From NCBI RefSeq assembly GCF_963583255.1, contig NC_084804.1, forward strand, positions 17,736,723 through 17,800,722: a stretch of DNA of 64,000 bases. Direction: 5' to 3'. This stretch comes from Pyrus communis (lineage: Eukaryota; Streptophyta; Magnoliopsida; Rosales; Rosaceae). A program made the translations under genes and the position numbers. The notes under the pieces were generated by a model, which was not told the DNA's origin, ran no database searches, and saw nothing but the letters and a program-made list of their open reading frames with translations. This document shows, in pieces, positions 32,263-44,822 of the stretch (position 1 is its first letter; every line of letters begins with the position of its first letter).

Positions 32263-35200
32263 CCCCTCCTAACTTTCCATGTCATACCTTTACAAAGCAA
32301 CTCAGCACCATAAAACACGTTGAAGAGCACGCACCCTTATCACGAACATCATGACTAAGAATAGACTCACCCTTCAAGTATTTAGAATCAATCAATTTTA
32401 GCCCATAGTCCTTGATCTTTATAATGAAGCCTCCAACCAATCTTAGCTAGAAGGGCTTGATTCATTTATGCATATTTCTTAAAACCAAGATCACTTTTAT
32501 TCCTTAGCCTACAAACAAGGTCCCATTGACACAAATGAACCTTATGGTGCCGTTCAGTATGCCCCTCAAAAGAAATTTCTGTTAAGATTATCAAGGTCCT
32601 TACACACACTTACAGGAAGCTTGGAGGTTTGCATCACATAGACAGGAATTGAAGAAGTCACAGCTTGAATAAAGGTAGCTCTACCAGCCGAGGACAACGC
32701 TTTGCTCTTCGAGGAAGCTACTTTCTTACGAACTTTATCAACGACAAAGCTATAGGTAGAAGAAGTGACCCTAGAATGCACAATAGGCACTCCCAAATAA
32801 TTATCAAGATCATCAACAAGAGGGGAGCCACAAATGGAGCTAATCTTGCTAGCAGTTTCTTTGCTAGTGTTAGCAGTAAATGATAGATTTGTCAAAATTC
32901 ACCATCTGATCAGAAGCATTACAAAACCTTTACAGACACAGTTTCATAATTCTAGCTTGCTTAGAAGTAGCCTCAGAAAACAAAATTAGACATCTGCAAA
33001 AAATAAATGAGACACACTTGGCCTCAATTGAGAAGTTTTCATAGGCTTCCACCCTCTTCTTTGAACAGCCACAAAAATAAGATGAGACAACTTCTCAATG
33101 CACAACACGAACAAATAAGGAGAAAGAGGATCTCCTTACCTTAAACCATTTTCAGGAATGAACTCATCAGTCAACTCCCCAATCAAACGAATCTGATACT
33201 TAACGGAAGAAACACAAGCCATAATGAGCTCAATAAGAGAATGAGGTAGCCCTACCTCATGAAGAACATACTCGATAAACTTCCAACTAAGCATGTCATA
33301 AGCCTTAGACAAATCAATCTTCCAACCAATAAATCCTTTTTGACCTTTTGAGATTTTAAACTTATGCATTACCTCCTAAGCAATCAGAATGTTATCAGTT
33401 ATGTGTCTACTGGGAACAAAGCTGACCTGATTCGGACTGATTAAATCCAGGAGAATAGGCATTAGTCTAGCAACATTAACTTTAGAAATGATCTTATTGA
33501 GAGTGTTACATAGACTGAGAGGCCGAAATTGAAGCATAGTTTGAGGATTATCGACTTTCGGAACCAACACAATCAAAGTATTATTTAAACCATGATGAAG
33601 TCTTCCCCTGTGAAAAGCATCAGAGACTAAATTATATAAATCACCTCCACAATGGGACCAACAATTCTGATAAGAACCCGAAGGAAAACCATCAACACCG
33701 GGAGCCTTAAAGCTACCAATATTGAAAAGGTTTTCCTTCACTTCTAGGGGAGTAACATTTCTAATTAAAGAGGCACAATCATCAGGAAAAATAATAGGGA
33801 AGAGATTAGGAAGGCCTCGGACCTGATGAGAATACCGACCATGTCAAAACAACTTCTGAAAATAAGCGACAGCGGTAGCCTTTATGCTTTCAGTTTCTTC
33901 CACCCACACCCCATGATCAATTTTCAGACCTTCAATTATATTCCTTCTCCTCCAAATGATAATGGCAAGATGGAAAAATTTAGTATTCCTATCACCTTCC
34001 TGCAACCACTTTAGTCTAGATTTTTTATGCCAGAAAATCGCTTCTTGTGCCAGGAGCTCATTGAACTCCGCAATCTGCTTATCTTCCAAATTACTAAGAA
34101 AACATTAGGACCATTACATAACACCTTCTGAATACCCTCCAACCTAGCAAAGAGCCTATTTTTCTTCTGTCTTAGATGACCAAACAGCTCATAATTCCAC
34201 TTTTTTAGAGGAACAACCAGAGCACAAGTCTTGCCCACAAATGACCCACAAGATTTCTCCCAAATATTAGAAACAAACTCACTAAAATTTTCATGTTTGA
34301 TCCACATTACTTCAAACCAAAAAGGCCTCAAAGAAGCAAAAGACATGAAACCAGACTTCAAGCATATCTTAATAGGGCAGTGGTCAGATTTTCGTTTTGG
34401 GTAAATACCTAACATAAGCTTAGGATATAAACTTCTCCGTCCTAAATTACAAATAGCTCTGTCAATTCTTTCAAATGTTTTTTTATCGGTCCAAGTGTAT
34501 TTGGGACCAGTAAAATCCAAGTCAATCATACCGTGATTATCCACCCACCTTTTAAACCCCTTTAATATGCACAGAGGAGCACCCCCAATTTTATCATTAA
34601 AGTCCACTGCAAGCAGCCAGGGCATTTGATGGCATTCAGCAACAAAATCCAAATACTCCCATAACCTATCCCTTTTAACAACACAAGAACTAGCATAAAT
34701 TGCAGTGAATATTCAAGAAGCCTTTCCATAACTTTGAACACAAACAGAAATAGACTGATCAGAAGTACCAATCAAATCAATTTGACCCTTTTTATCATCC
34801 CACAGTAACCACAACCCTCCAGAGAAACCAACAGCATCCACAATCTCATAACAGGAATATCCCAAAGATTTCACAACAAACAAAGCTTTACTACCACTAA
34901 TTCGTGGCTCGCTCACAAACAACATCTCCAGACGATGATTATGAATTAAATTTTGCACATTGGTAGAAAATTAGGTGCATCCTGCACCTCTAGCATTCCA
35001 ACACACGATATTCATCATAAATAAAATCAAGAAAAGATAAAACAAAAGGCCTAAGCCCATCAAAGACCGAGAGGTATGCCTTCAACATTGTTGAAGGCAG
35101 AACCTGACAAATTCCCACCTAGAACGCATTGCTGACTATCCGTTAAATCCATAATCTCACTTTGATTTAATCTCTCAGACAATTCCTCATCATTAGAAAC

Positions 35201-35500
35201 TGAATGATCCAAGATATTAGGGGGTTGATGACCGAAGATAAACACCCTTTTCTCTTTAGAAACATGTTGACCACTAGCCTACCCAGCACCCTGACAACAG
35301 GGCAAGGATCATCAACCTTCTTTCCATCAATATCAATATTCATTTCCCTATTCGTAGCAAGAGCCCCCGAATTAAATTTCACTTTTTTCACAACCATCCT
35401 TGGACTTGCATCAATAGTAGAGTTAGCAACCACATTTTTATTAGAGATATCATTGAGAACTGGTCGAACCTCATTCCTTTTATCACAATGCCAACCCTAT
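32263..35500 (-). pseudogene. LINE (L1-type) 5' part: gag remnant, endonuclease and RT
   Basis: ORF2 starts at about 35015 with MNIVCWNARGAGC, the usual start of the apurinic-like endonuclease. Endonuclease blocks include VSEPRISGSKA, FSGGLWLLWDD and DLDFTGPKYTWTD. A linker (KSRLKWLQEGDRNTKFFH) leads to RT: FKAPGVDGFPSGSYQ, FRPLSLCNTLNKIISKV and WKIDLSKAYDMLSW. The GLRQGDPLSP block now has a stop. The catalytic FADD region near 32985-33000 is frameshifted, and several further shifts occur. Upstream (35500-35050) is a short ORF1/gag-like remnant. Downstream it continues past the gypsy insertion at 22172. Dead element. Confidence 0.85.
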
Positions 35501-35541
35501 TAATATGAAAACTCTATACCAAAATAACTGCTGATAATTCT

Positions 35542-35562
35542 GCAAAAAAAAAAAAAAAAAAA
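35542..35562 (+). repeat. Poly-A run
   Basis: A run of about 21 A between two minus-strand LINE remnants. On this strand it is not the tail of either LINE; origin unclear. Confidence 0.7.
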
Positions 35563-35564
35563 AG

Positions 35565-36250
35565 TTGCAATGACCAAATGCTTGGCAGAAACCACCAAGA
35601 GACTGACCATGACAATCTCAAAAAACTTCCCCACACGCACCAGAACCAAGATTTTCTTTAAACAAACCATCTGTATTAAGTTTAATCCAAGGAAACCAAG
35701 AAGAAGACTAAAACACAGGAAGAATAGTTGGCGCCTTGCAAGGGATAAGTGAGATCATCATAGAAGAAATAATATGAGCGTCAAAACCCTAAGAATAACC
35801 AGGAATAAATTTCCTACCATGAACAATCCCAAAATTGATAGACATGCAAAGACAATGAAAATAGATTAGGCGACCCTTGAAAATAAACTTATTTCAAGCT
35901 TTTCATAGTAGAAAGACCAGCAAAAATCCAGAGATTGTGCAACTGCTGGGAAAAAGGCTTAGTACATAGGCATCCCAAAAAAACAGCCAATGAATCTGAA
36001 AATGGTAAAGAGGTACCAAATTGACATGCTAATGACCTCTAAAGCTACCTAGGTATCCGGCACCCGAAGAAAAGATGAAAAATAGATTCCTCAAAGCTAT
36101 GACATAAACAACAAATGGATGCCAGAGAAATTCCACGTCGTTTTAGTGCACCTTCGGTAGGAAGTTTGTCATGAAAACCGCCAAGCCAAAATAGAAAGTC
36201 AAGGCGGAATAAAATGTCCCCAAATAACCTTGGCTAAAGCACAATCTCTA
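35565..36250 (-). pseudogene. Second LINE remnant: cysteine/histidine domain after RT
   Basis: On the minus strand, 36215-36070 encodes AWRFHDKLPTEGALKRRG and SICCLCHSFEESIFHLFFGC, the same domain as at 21493-22059 but from a different copy. Frames are broken on both sides. It lies just outside the 5' end of the larger LINE, so it is an independent, older fragment. Confidence 0.7.
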
Positions 36251-36380
36251 CGTTTTTTTCCGAAATTTCAAATTCATGTTTACAGTAATTAATTAATCAA
36301 TAAATTCGTGTAATCTCGACTTTTAGGTAGAAATCTCTTTGGTTTAAAAGTATTTGCAGACATTGAAATTTCAAATTCGT

Positions 36381-36745
36381 GTTTACAGTAATTAATTATT
36401 TCATTAAATCCACCATCATATTACAAGCAAAATATTGCCAGTCAACATTACTCAATGCTGATCATTTCAATAGTGAATATACTCAATAATAGAATCGTCA
36501 TTCGTAACACTAAAATAATGGGTCTTGAACTTCACAAACGCTCTAGCGATTCTAAACCTCCCCTTAAATATACCCTTAGTAAAACTAAAATCAACGTACA
36601 TCACATACCCTCGCTTGCTCTCGTCATATACTTATGACACATAGAGCCCCTGCATGTTTCCAATCACTTTAGAAGCGCGCTTGGGGCCCTCTGGAAGTGG
36701 ATTGTCGATGGCCCACACGCTGCTACATGGCGTGGGCGACTAGTC
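36381..36745 (-). pseudogene. Dirigent fragment, left arm of an inverted pair
   Basis: Minus-strand reading recovers the dirigent 5'-to-3' order: VWAIDNPL-like sequence near 36700, YVDFSFTKGIFKG near 36565-36605, then the C-terminal tail up to about 36471, and 3' UTR-like sequence to 36381. About 100 bp (the AVVGG..RFRMAR part) is deleted relative to the other arm. Closest in this window to the broken gene at 6505-7117. Confidence 0.75.
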
Positions 36746-36752
36746 GTATTCC

Positions 36753-37050
36753 GGTTTTACAAAGATAAATTTAAGGGGAGCTCTTTCAACGTGTTTTCGA
36801 GGAGTCCAGTGACAGACAAGGAGGCCGATTGAGAGGTGGCGATTGTGGGAGGCAGATGGAGGTTTAGAATGGCTAGAAAGTTTGTGAAGTTCAAGACCCA
36901 TTATTTTAATGTTACCGATGATGATTTTAACATTGAGTATAATGTCTCTCTTTCACTATTAAAATGATCAGCATTGAGTAATGTTGAAGGGCAATATTTT
37001 GTTTGCAATATGAAGGTGGATTTAATGGAGTAATTAATAACAATTAAACC
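36753..37050 (+). pseudogene. Dirigent fragment, right arm of an inverted pair
   Basis: Plus-strand reading gives FKGSSFNVFSRSPVTDKEAD, a stop, then the AIVGGRWRFRMARKF region and the conserved end. It includes the same 3' UTR-like tail as the left arm (CATTGAGTAATGTTGA and CCTTCATATTGC-type phrases). Head-to-head with the fragment at 36381-36745, spacer about 180 bp, arms roughly 85% alike by eye. Confidence 0.8.
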
Positions 37051-37130
37051 AATGTCGATGTAGACCGTAAAGTGTTTGGACTTGATTCCTTGGCGAAGCT
37101 TGAAGTGTTTGGACATATTTAATTAACAAC

Positions 37131-37925
37131 GCCATCTAATGTGAAGCTTGTTGGCTACATGTGGGTGTTTGTAAGGAAGCGTAATGAGTGTGTTACAAAG
37201 CATGCCTTGTGGTGCAAGGCTTCTCTTAACGTCCTGTAATTGACTATAAGGACGTCTTAACGTTCTACTACCTTATCAGTCTAATAGCTTCCGAGAAACT
37301 AAGTATGTAGCTCATGGACGTGGTCATAGTGCATCTCTATGGGGATCTAGATATAGCTATCTGTGTGAAAGTTCTTGAAGGACTTGCATTGACTAGTTCA
37401 AAAAGTTTACGACCAAGGAAAACTTTTTCTAGTTGATTGAGACATTTGGTATGAATTAAAGCAATCCAGACGAATGTGATATAACAGTCTTAACGAGTAT
37501 TTGATCAGTCATGAATATGTGAATAACAAGTTATGCCCTTGCATGTTCATTAAGAAGTCATATCCCGAATTTGTGAGTGTTGTAGTCTTACTTGATGACA
37601 TGAATCTCATTGGAACTCTAGAGGAGCTTGAAAAAACTTCTCACATCTATAGTCAGAATTTGAGATGAAGGATTTTGGAAAAAAAACTCAATACTGTCTT
37701 AGCCTGGAGATAGGGCATTGTTCGAATGGTATTCTGTTCCACCAATTGAACTACATCCAAAAGGTGTTGGCCACGATAACAAGGATAAAGCGAAGCCTTC
37801 GAGTACTCCTATGGTTGTCCAAACTCTGGATGCAAAACAAGATCAATTTTGTCCTAAAGATGAGGATGAAGAGGTATTGAAACCTAGAGCTCCTTACCTA
37901 AGTGCAAGTTTTATGATGGACTTTC
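37131..37925 (+). pseudogene. Ty1/copia reverse transcriptase remnant
   Basis: Broken plus-strand frames hold copia RT landmarks in order: GYMWVFVRKRNE, LVVQGF-like, the SLNEYLISHEYVNNKLCPC stretch, then VVVLLDDMNLIG (the former YVDD block), and finally the SSTPMVVQTLD / LPKCK end. Many stops and frameshifts. No LTRs were found alongside, so it is an old internal fragment. Confidence 0.8.
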
Positions 37926-38332
37926 TTGCCTTACAAGTAACTATATATATTGATAATTTGATCTAAAAGTGAATAGGCAAAAAGTGGTTTCACGTCTAAT
38001 GGATAAGAACAATCAATCTAAAACAAAATAAAATATTATATCAGAACATGGACTGCTCATATCATATTAGAATGTGAATAATGATAAACCATGTTTTGCA
38101 TTGAAAGACTAAACATCATTTAATCCTTTAAACTATTATGCAAGGCTTTAGTTTCGCGGACAACACATATCAAGTGACATGAGAGCATGTATAGATGTTG
38201 GGTTGCACATATGAATAGCCTTTTAGTAAAATGATATCTTCATTAAATTCTTTAATGTGGAATACTCTTAGCTCATTTATAGATATTACAATACACCACC
38301 GTTCACGATTCGAAAACAGTAACTCTAAAGCT

Positions 38333-40813
38333 TCAAGGCAGAAATGTAGGAGCCTTTCTAACTTTAGTAGCTTGCTCAAAGCCATAGGCAATCTGTATAA
38401 GCTTTGGCTCAGAACCCTTCAGTCCCCCAAATGTTATCCCAAAAGGTACACCCTTCTTGTCAAACCCAGCAGGGACACTGATTCCTGGGAATCCCCCAAT
38501 TGCAAGCACGGGTGAAACATCTGAACCAGGAGTCACCAATGCATCTAACCTGTTGTCCTTCAACAATTTCTCAAATCCATCTTTTGTCAGCTTTGCCAAA
38601 TTCAACAATCCTGCCTTTTCATTGTTTCCTATCCCATTTGTTGCTTGGGCTGCAAGAAAAATATCTTGCCCAAATTCCTTGATCATTTCCTGGAAAATCA
38701 ATCAAAGCATAATGGTCACCATTGAGGAAAGGCTTGAGTAAGTCTACGTTGGTGAAGGAAAATTCTTGGCTCCATACGTATATGAAGTCATTCCTCCTTA
38801 CTTAAATATCATCGTCTGACACATATACCAATGACCCGAGTAATGTAAGGATGAATGACTTTTCACATGTAAAGAGCCAAAAAAAAAAAAAAAAAGAGAG
38901 AAATTGTACGTTTTTACTTACCACACCCGGGAACTTGAGGTTGAAGGCAATTACATCTGCTAAAGATCGAACCGGAGATTCTACTAGGTCTTTCAAATAC
39001 GCATTCAAGGATAGTTTGAACTCAGCCAATGAAGCTATGGCTTCCCCACTCAAATTGAAGTTCAATATAACATCAATGTTAGCTATTTCTAGATGGTCTA
39101 CCAATACAGCACCTTCTTGACTGCAATTTTGCAAAAACAACAGGGTTCTTCACAAATAAGCCCTTCGAAGGCTAACGGGTTGATAGAATATTGGGAAGAG
39201 CAAATGTTTTTACCTTAGAGTCTTGAAATGTTTCTCAAACGACTGAAGTTGGAGATATCCGCCGCCAGAAGTGAAGAACGGATTCCTGACTATTCCCAAT
39301 CTCTTACCTTTGAGTCCATATCTCTGAAGGAATTGTTTATAGCCACCATGCGGAATGTACTTGGACGCCTCTCGGGTTGCTTGATCGTTGTAGTCATAGC
39401 CTACAATTGCGTCAAGAACATCAACCGCGTCTGACACTGTCCTTGTGATGGGTCTGATACAGTCAAACACAACGCAATTCATTAGTAACCGTTGCCAAAA
39501 ATTGTTGAAACAAGTAATGAACATTACACTTGCAAAATATATTTTTTGACATCTGATTATCCATCACATACTCCAATTTAATTGCTGATTAATTAACATA
39601 ATTACCCAATGGTGTCCTGTCTGGGAGTTACCGGGATCACCCCAGCACGGCTGGTGAGACCAACGGTTGGTTTGATGCCCACTACAGAGTTGAAACTTGC
39701 CGGACAAAGTATTGAGCCATCAGTCTCAGTCCCCAGAGTTACTGCTACCAAATTTGCTGCAGCTGAAATTGCAGATCCACTGCTTGAGCTACATGGAGTT
39801 GCTGATAGCACATAAGGGTTCTGTTCACAACACCAACCATAGTGCATTTGTGTTATAACGAAATGTTACAGAAATAGGCATAAACTAAACCAGTTACAAA
39901 CTTTTATTAAAAAAAAAAATTAATAGAATTGCCAGCATTACATAGACAATAATCCGTAAATAAACACGGCTTAGTGCCCTTTATTGTCTGTTTAGTGTCC
40001 TTTTAATTCTCTTTGATTAAAAGTTTGTAACCGGTTTTATTTGTGTATAGTTTGAGTCAAAACTCTGAGTTCACAAGCATTACAAACTTTTCATAAATAA
40101 AAAGTAGAATTGCCAACATTACATAGACAATAATCTGTATATAAACCATGGTTTAGTGCCTTTTATTCTTTGTTTAGGTTCCATACAATTCTATTTTGAT
40201 TAAAAAATTGTAACCAGTTCTGTTTGTGCATAGTTTTAGTCAAAACTCATAGTTCGCAAGCATTTGACAAGAACTTCATACTGACCTTTCCTTGGCCACC
40301 TCTGGGACTCCAACCAGCAGGTGCTGTAAGAGACCTAAACTGAGCCCACTCACTCAAGCTAGCCTTCCCCAATATGATGGCACCGGCATTCCTCAACCTG
40401 GTCACCACGCCAGCATCCCGAGGCACCACGGAACCAAGCAGCGCAAACGAGCCAGCAGTCGTGTTCAGCTTATCTTTCGTTCCAATGTTTTCCTTGAGCA
40501 AAACCGGAATGCCATGCAACCCAGAGTGATAATTGGGGCCCTTACTCTTTCGCTGATAGTCGGCCTTATCAGCTTGGTAAAGCACGTCCGGGTTGACCTC
40601 TATGACGGCGCTGAGGAGAGGGTTGAGCCGGCGGATTTCTTGAAGGTAGAACTCAACAAGTTTTCTTGAAGTGAGTTGGTTTTGTTTGAAAGCTTGTTGG
40701 AGGTCAGAGATTGTAGCTTCTTTAATATAGAACCCATGGACATACAAAGTTTGGGAACCAAATGAAGTTAAAGACAGAAGAATCAAGAGCAACAATGGAA
40801 GTTCTGTGGCCAT
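38333..40813 (-). CDS. Amidase (amidase-signature family), five exons, intact
   Basis: Exons 40286-40813, 39606-39820, 39214-39453, 38922-39120 and 38333-38689. All introns are GT-AG and the phases agree, giving 512 residues. A signal peptide (MATELPLLLLILLSLTSFGS) suggests secretion or the endomembrane system. The fold's catalytic residues are visible: Lys in PVLLKENIG, cis-Ser in CSSSSGSA and nucleophile Ser in TETDGSILCPA. The C-terminal core has GIGGFPGISVPAG and PFGITFGGLKGSEPKL. The family hydrolyses amide bonds; plant relatives include indole-acetamide and fatty-acid-amide hydrolases, and the substrate here is not inferable. One oddity: CSSSSG instead of the usual CGSSSG before the cis-Ser. 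It heads a tandem array with a pseudogene and a fragment upstream (41.4-44.75 kb). Confidence 0.92.
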
Positions 40814-41433
40814 GGAAAGGCAATGGAGTAGCAGGTTGCTGAGACAAGTAATTTGCCTAGTTTCTTGATCTGGAATTCATTTAAATAAACAAAAATTTTG
40901 GACCAATTGGCAATTTAATTAATCCCAATTTGGCATGGTTTATTTTTTAAATACATGCTAAGACTGAGTAAAATACTTTGTGTAGTCAAATACAACAACG
41001 AAATTAGCAGAAAAAGGCTGAGAGCATATGGAATTTAATCAACAATGGGCGAAATTCTGCGGCGTTGCCGGAAGAAGACATAGTCGAGATAAATGCAGAG
41101 ACGGTTTTTAGCATTATATTTTTTGCTAGACACTTGTTTTATGACCAATTCAGAGCCTTGGCCGTCCCAATTCCAGTACATGTAACTTCTACTGCTTAAT
41201 TGTTTGTGTTTGGAACTTGATAGGCATTTGTCTTGTATTTTCGCACGCGTTTGGGCAAAATGGTTACTAGGGTTTTCATACATCAACAAATTGTAGGTGG
41301 AATCTGTGACTTGATATTACACACATCAGAACAACTTGCAGAACCAGACACTGATTGACTGATTGTTCATGAGCCGCATAATTTTTGTTTTGTTTGCTGC
41401 ACAACATGATTGTGAACTTTACTGTTTGGAGGG

Positions 41434-43990
41434 TCAAGCATCATTGTAGAGCCCCTCGTGTCGATTGGGTTCTTGCAAGGGACTGTGTTCAAGGTGTTCT
41501 TGAGTGGCCAGGCGGGGTCTTTCTTCTGATGTGGTGAAGGTGGGTATCAAGGACTCAACTTCAGGAGTGACATTGGCAGTGTTGGACATAAATTTGGTCT
41601 GGGAACCAACAGGTGGTGGGTTCCTGATCTTAGTTGCTTGCTCAAATGCGTACGCGGCCTCAATCAGCTTTGGCTCTGAACCCTTTAGTCCCCCGAAGAA
41701 AATGCCAAATGGGTACTTTTCAGTCATGATATCCTGCTGGCACAACTATGCCTGGAAAACCACCAATTCCGAGGATTGAATGAGCAGAGTTGGAATAAGT
41801 TACCAAGGCATCTAGGCTCTCTTCTTTCATCAACTTCTCAAATCCATCTCTAGACAATCGTGCTAAATTCGACAATATTTCTTGCTCTTTTGCTCCTATA
41901 CCGTTAGTCTTCTCAGCCACTTCTAAGAGAGGTTGTCCATATTCACTTAACTTTTCCTGCAAATGACCGTTAAGTTTCATTCGTAATTTGTTCGTCCATG
42001 GCTATCGAATCCATTTAGTTTAAACTTCTTTGCACACAATATTTTGGGATAACAAAATGACAAAGACGTCAATGCATAAACCAAGAGTCTTGTACTCAGT
42101 ACTCATACTCACCAAAACTGAGTTATTCTTGTTGAATGCTATCACGTCTCTCAAGCTTCTGACCGGAGATTCATCTAGTTCACTTAGGTATGGGTTCAAG
42201 GCCATTTTGAATTCCGCTAATATTGCTACGAGTTCACCGCTCGAAGATGAATCCAGAATATCTTCAATATTGGCTATGTCAAGATTCTCAACCAAAACTG
42301 CACCTTGTTTCCTCCATTGCAGCAAGGAATAGTATGTCATATTTATAGACTAGAAAATGCACAGAAAATGTACTGTTACCTCGGTGTGGTAAAGTGCTGC
42401 TCAAAAGTTTGATTCAAGAACCGATCGTCCTTGACTCGACTCAACAAGCGACTTACTATCCCCAATCTCTTTCCTTTGAGACCATTAGCCCTGAGAAACT
42501 GTCCATAGCCACCCACCGGAATGTACTGTGATGCTTCATTTGTAGCAATATCGTTGCTATCAATGCTGACAATAGCATCCAGGACATGAACAGAATCAGC
42601 TACAGTCCTACAGATTGGCCTGTTCCAAGTTCCAAATGATAACCCTGTTACTCTCAGTTTTGAGTTAATCAGATAAATTAGATGTCACTATTGATCAATG
42701 AATACAAAATACCAGAGCAACGGAAAGTGTAAATGTACGATCACTTAAAGAAACTGCAAAACTTCAGACACAGAGTAAATTTGTTAGATAACAATAAGCA
42801 TCACGTACCCAACTGTGTCCTGTCTTGGACTGACTGGGACAACTCCAGCTCGACTAGTGAGACCAACGGTTGGCTTGAAGCCTACTGCCGAATTATAACT
42901 GGAAGGACAGAAGATAGAGCTGTCAGTCTCTGTCCCTAGAGCCACAGCTACCATATTTGCAGATACAGATATTGCTAGTCCACTACTTGATCCACAAACT
43001 TCCAGCGACGGATTATAAGGATTCTGCATATCAAAACAAAATCGCGAGTCTTTGATTCTAGTTCATTTCAAATTCGTTTATTAAATCCACTGATGAAGTA
43101 CAATTTAGATACTGATCCATGCATACCGCACCCGAATTTCACAAAAACGGAAATCACAGTTACTAATCACAACTCTTAAACAAAACACAGAAACGTTCTA
43201 AAGGTGATCACTACTCGGTGCAAACACTAATTTAGCAAAACATATCACTAGTTTTCGGCATTGTGAACAACTAACTATCAGTATAAAAAACACAACTTGA
43301 TACTGAACAAACCTCGAAACTTTATAATGCTACTGCATAGATATGTCATGTGTTAGAGATTCAGAAACGGTTAAGTGAGCCACCACTAATCACACCGATA
43401 TCGTATAACATTTAAGGAGCTGGTAATCAAGTCTAAGTACAACTCACCACACCTTGGCCGCCTCTGGCACTCCATCCGTCCGGCGCAGAAAACGACCGGA
43501 TATGCAACCACTCGCTCAAGCTACCCTTTCCTAGAATAACAGCCCCAGAGCTCCTCAGCTTCGCCACAACCCCGGCATCACTCGGAACTTTGGAACCCAA
43601 CAGCGCAAACGACCCGGCCGTGGTGTTAAGGTTGTCCCTAGTTCCAAATTGTCCTTGAGCAGAATCGGAATCCCGTGCAACTTCGGCAGCGGTCTGCTTC
43701 TGGCTGATGGGTTGGATTCCCAATCCCGGCGTTGTTCGTCGGCGGAATCGGCCTGGGAAAGCGCATCTGGGTTCACCTCCAGGACCCCTCTGAGGTGGTC
43801 GTTGAGGGTTTGGATTTTTTCCAAGTAGAACTGAACCAGTTGACGTGAAGTCAGAGTCTTGAGCTTGAAAGCGAGATGGAGGTCATCAATGGTGGATTCT
43901 TCGATTGGGGTTTTGGGTGGTTCGGTTTCGAACCCATTTGAGATTTGGGGTTGAATTACAAGGAGAAACGAGAGGAGAGAGGAGAGAGGA
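41434..43990 (-). pseudogene. Amidase, tandem copy with frameshifts
   Basis: Same exon plan as its neighbour: exon 1 ending 43448, then 42809-43023 (215 bp), 42380-42619 (240 bp), 42113-42311 (199 bp) and 41434-41956. The three middle exon lengths equal those of the intact gene. Lesions: the GA-rich signal-peptide region (about 43965-44000) is out of frame with any nearby ATG; exon 1 shifts frame after ILLKDN; exon 5 shifts after IVVPAGY, with a stop at 41720. The nucleophile block reads TETDSSIFCP (Gly to Ser). The C-terminus has a ~50-residue extension absent from the intact gene. Splice sites remain, so transcription is possible. Confidence 0.85.
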
Positions 43991-44107
43991 GAGAGGAGAG
44001 AGCAACCATCCGTTGTTTAAAAATCATTGTGTTTTTATATTTCATTTTGTTTACTATTCTGCAGAGATATCAAGTAAGTTTATGACCCCAATTGCAAGCA
44101 ATCGAGT

Positions 44108-44745
44108 TGAACAGTGACTCCAGCTCGACTAGTGAGACCAACAGTTGGCTTGAAGCCTACTACCGAGTCCCAGATGGCAATATAAAAAATAGACCAATCT
44201 TACGTATAACACGTGGCAACAAGCGGGATGTGTAAAGTACGTCTCATGGGCCAACTTACTATGATTGGATGAAGAAAATTAAAATTCTATCATAAAATCA
44301 ATTGACAATATAAGAAGTCGTCAAATATCTTGTAAGCCCATACAAGGCCACTATTCCTGTGGGATCTATTCTCAACAAAACAGAAGATGGAGCCGTCTGT
44401 ATCTGTCCCTAGAGCCACAGCTACCGTATTTGAAGATACAGGTATTGCTGGTCCGCTACTTATCTACAAACTCTCAGTGACAAATTATAAGGATTCTGCA
44501 ATAATGCTGCTATAAGCAATCAAATGTGGCTCTAAAGCTTCAAACCTTTAAGTGAAGGAGGCTTCCTAATCTTTAGTTGCTTGCTCAAAGTCATATGCCA
44601 TCTCAATTAGCTTTGGCTCCCAACATTTAGGCCTCAGCTCCCTAAAGGAAAGGCCACCTGGTACCCCATCATCATATCCTGCTGGGACAATCACACAGGG
44701 GAGCGGCTAATCGCAAGCAATGGCGACACGCCTTGAACAGGAGCC
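44108..44745 (-). pseudogene. Amidase fragment, third tandem copy
   Basis: 44111-44168 matches the exon-2 end (VGFKPTVGLTSRAGV). About 44375-44500 matches the preceding part of exon 2, separated by ~200 bp of unrelated DNA. 44540-44745 matches exon 5 (LIEMAYDFEQATKD region and VPAGYDD). The order of pieces is scrambled relative to the gene and stops are frequent. A relic of duplication within the amidase cluster. Confidence 0.75.
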
Positions 44746-44822
44746 GCCACGGACATCTATATATATATAGGAATAGGATCCGAAAGGAGAATCTTTCTTC
44801 TTTTTTTGTGGGGTGGTAATTG

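Noticed and set aside
40292..40669. 125-codon plus-strand frame opposite amidase exon 1
   Set aside because: Antisense shadow; the minus-strand exon has family motifs, matching splice sites and a tandem paralogue with the same structure.
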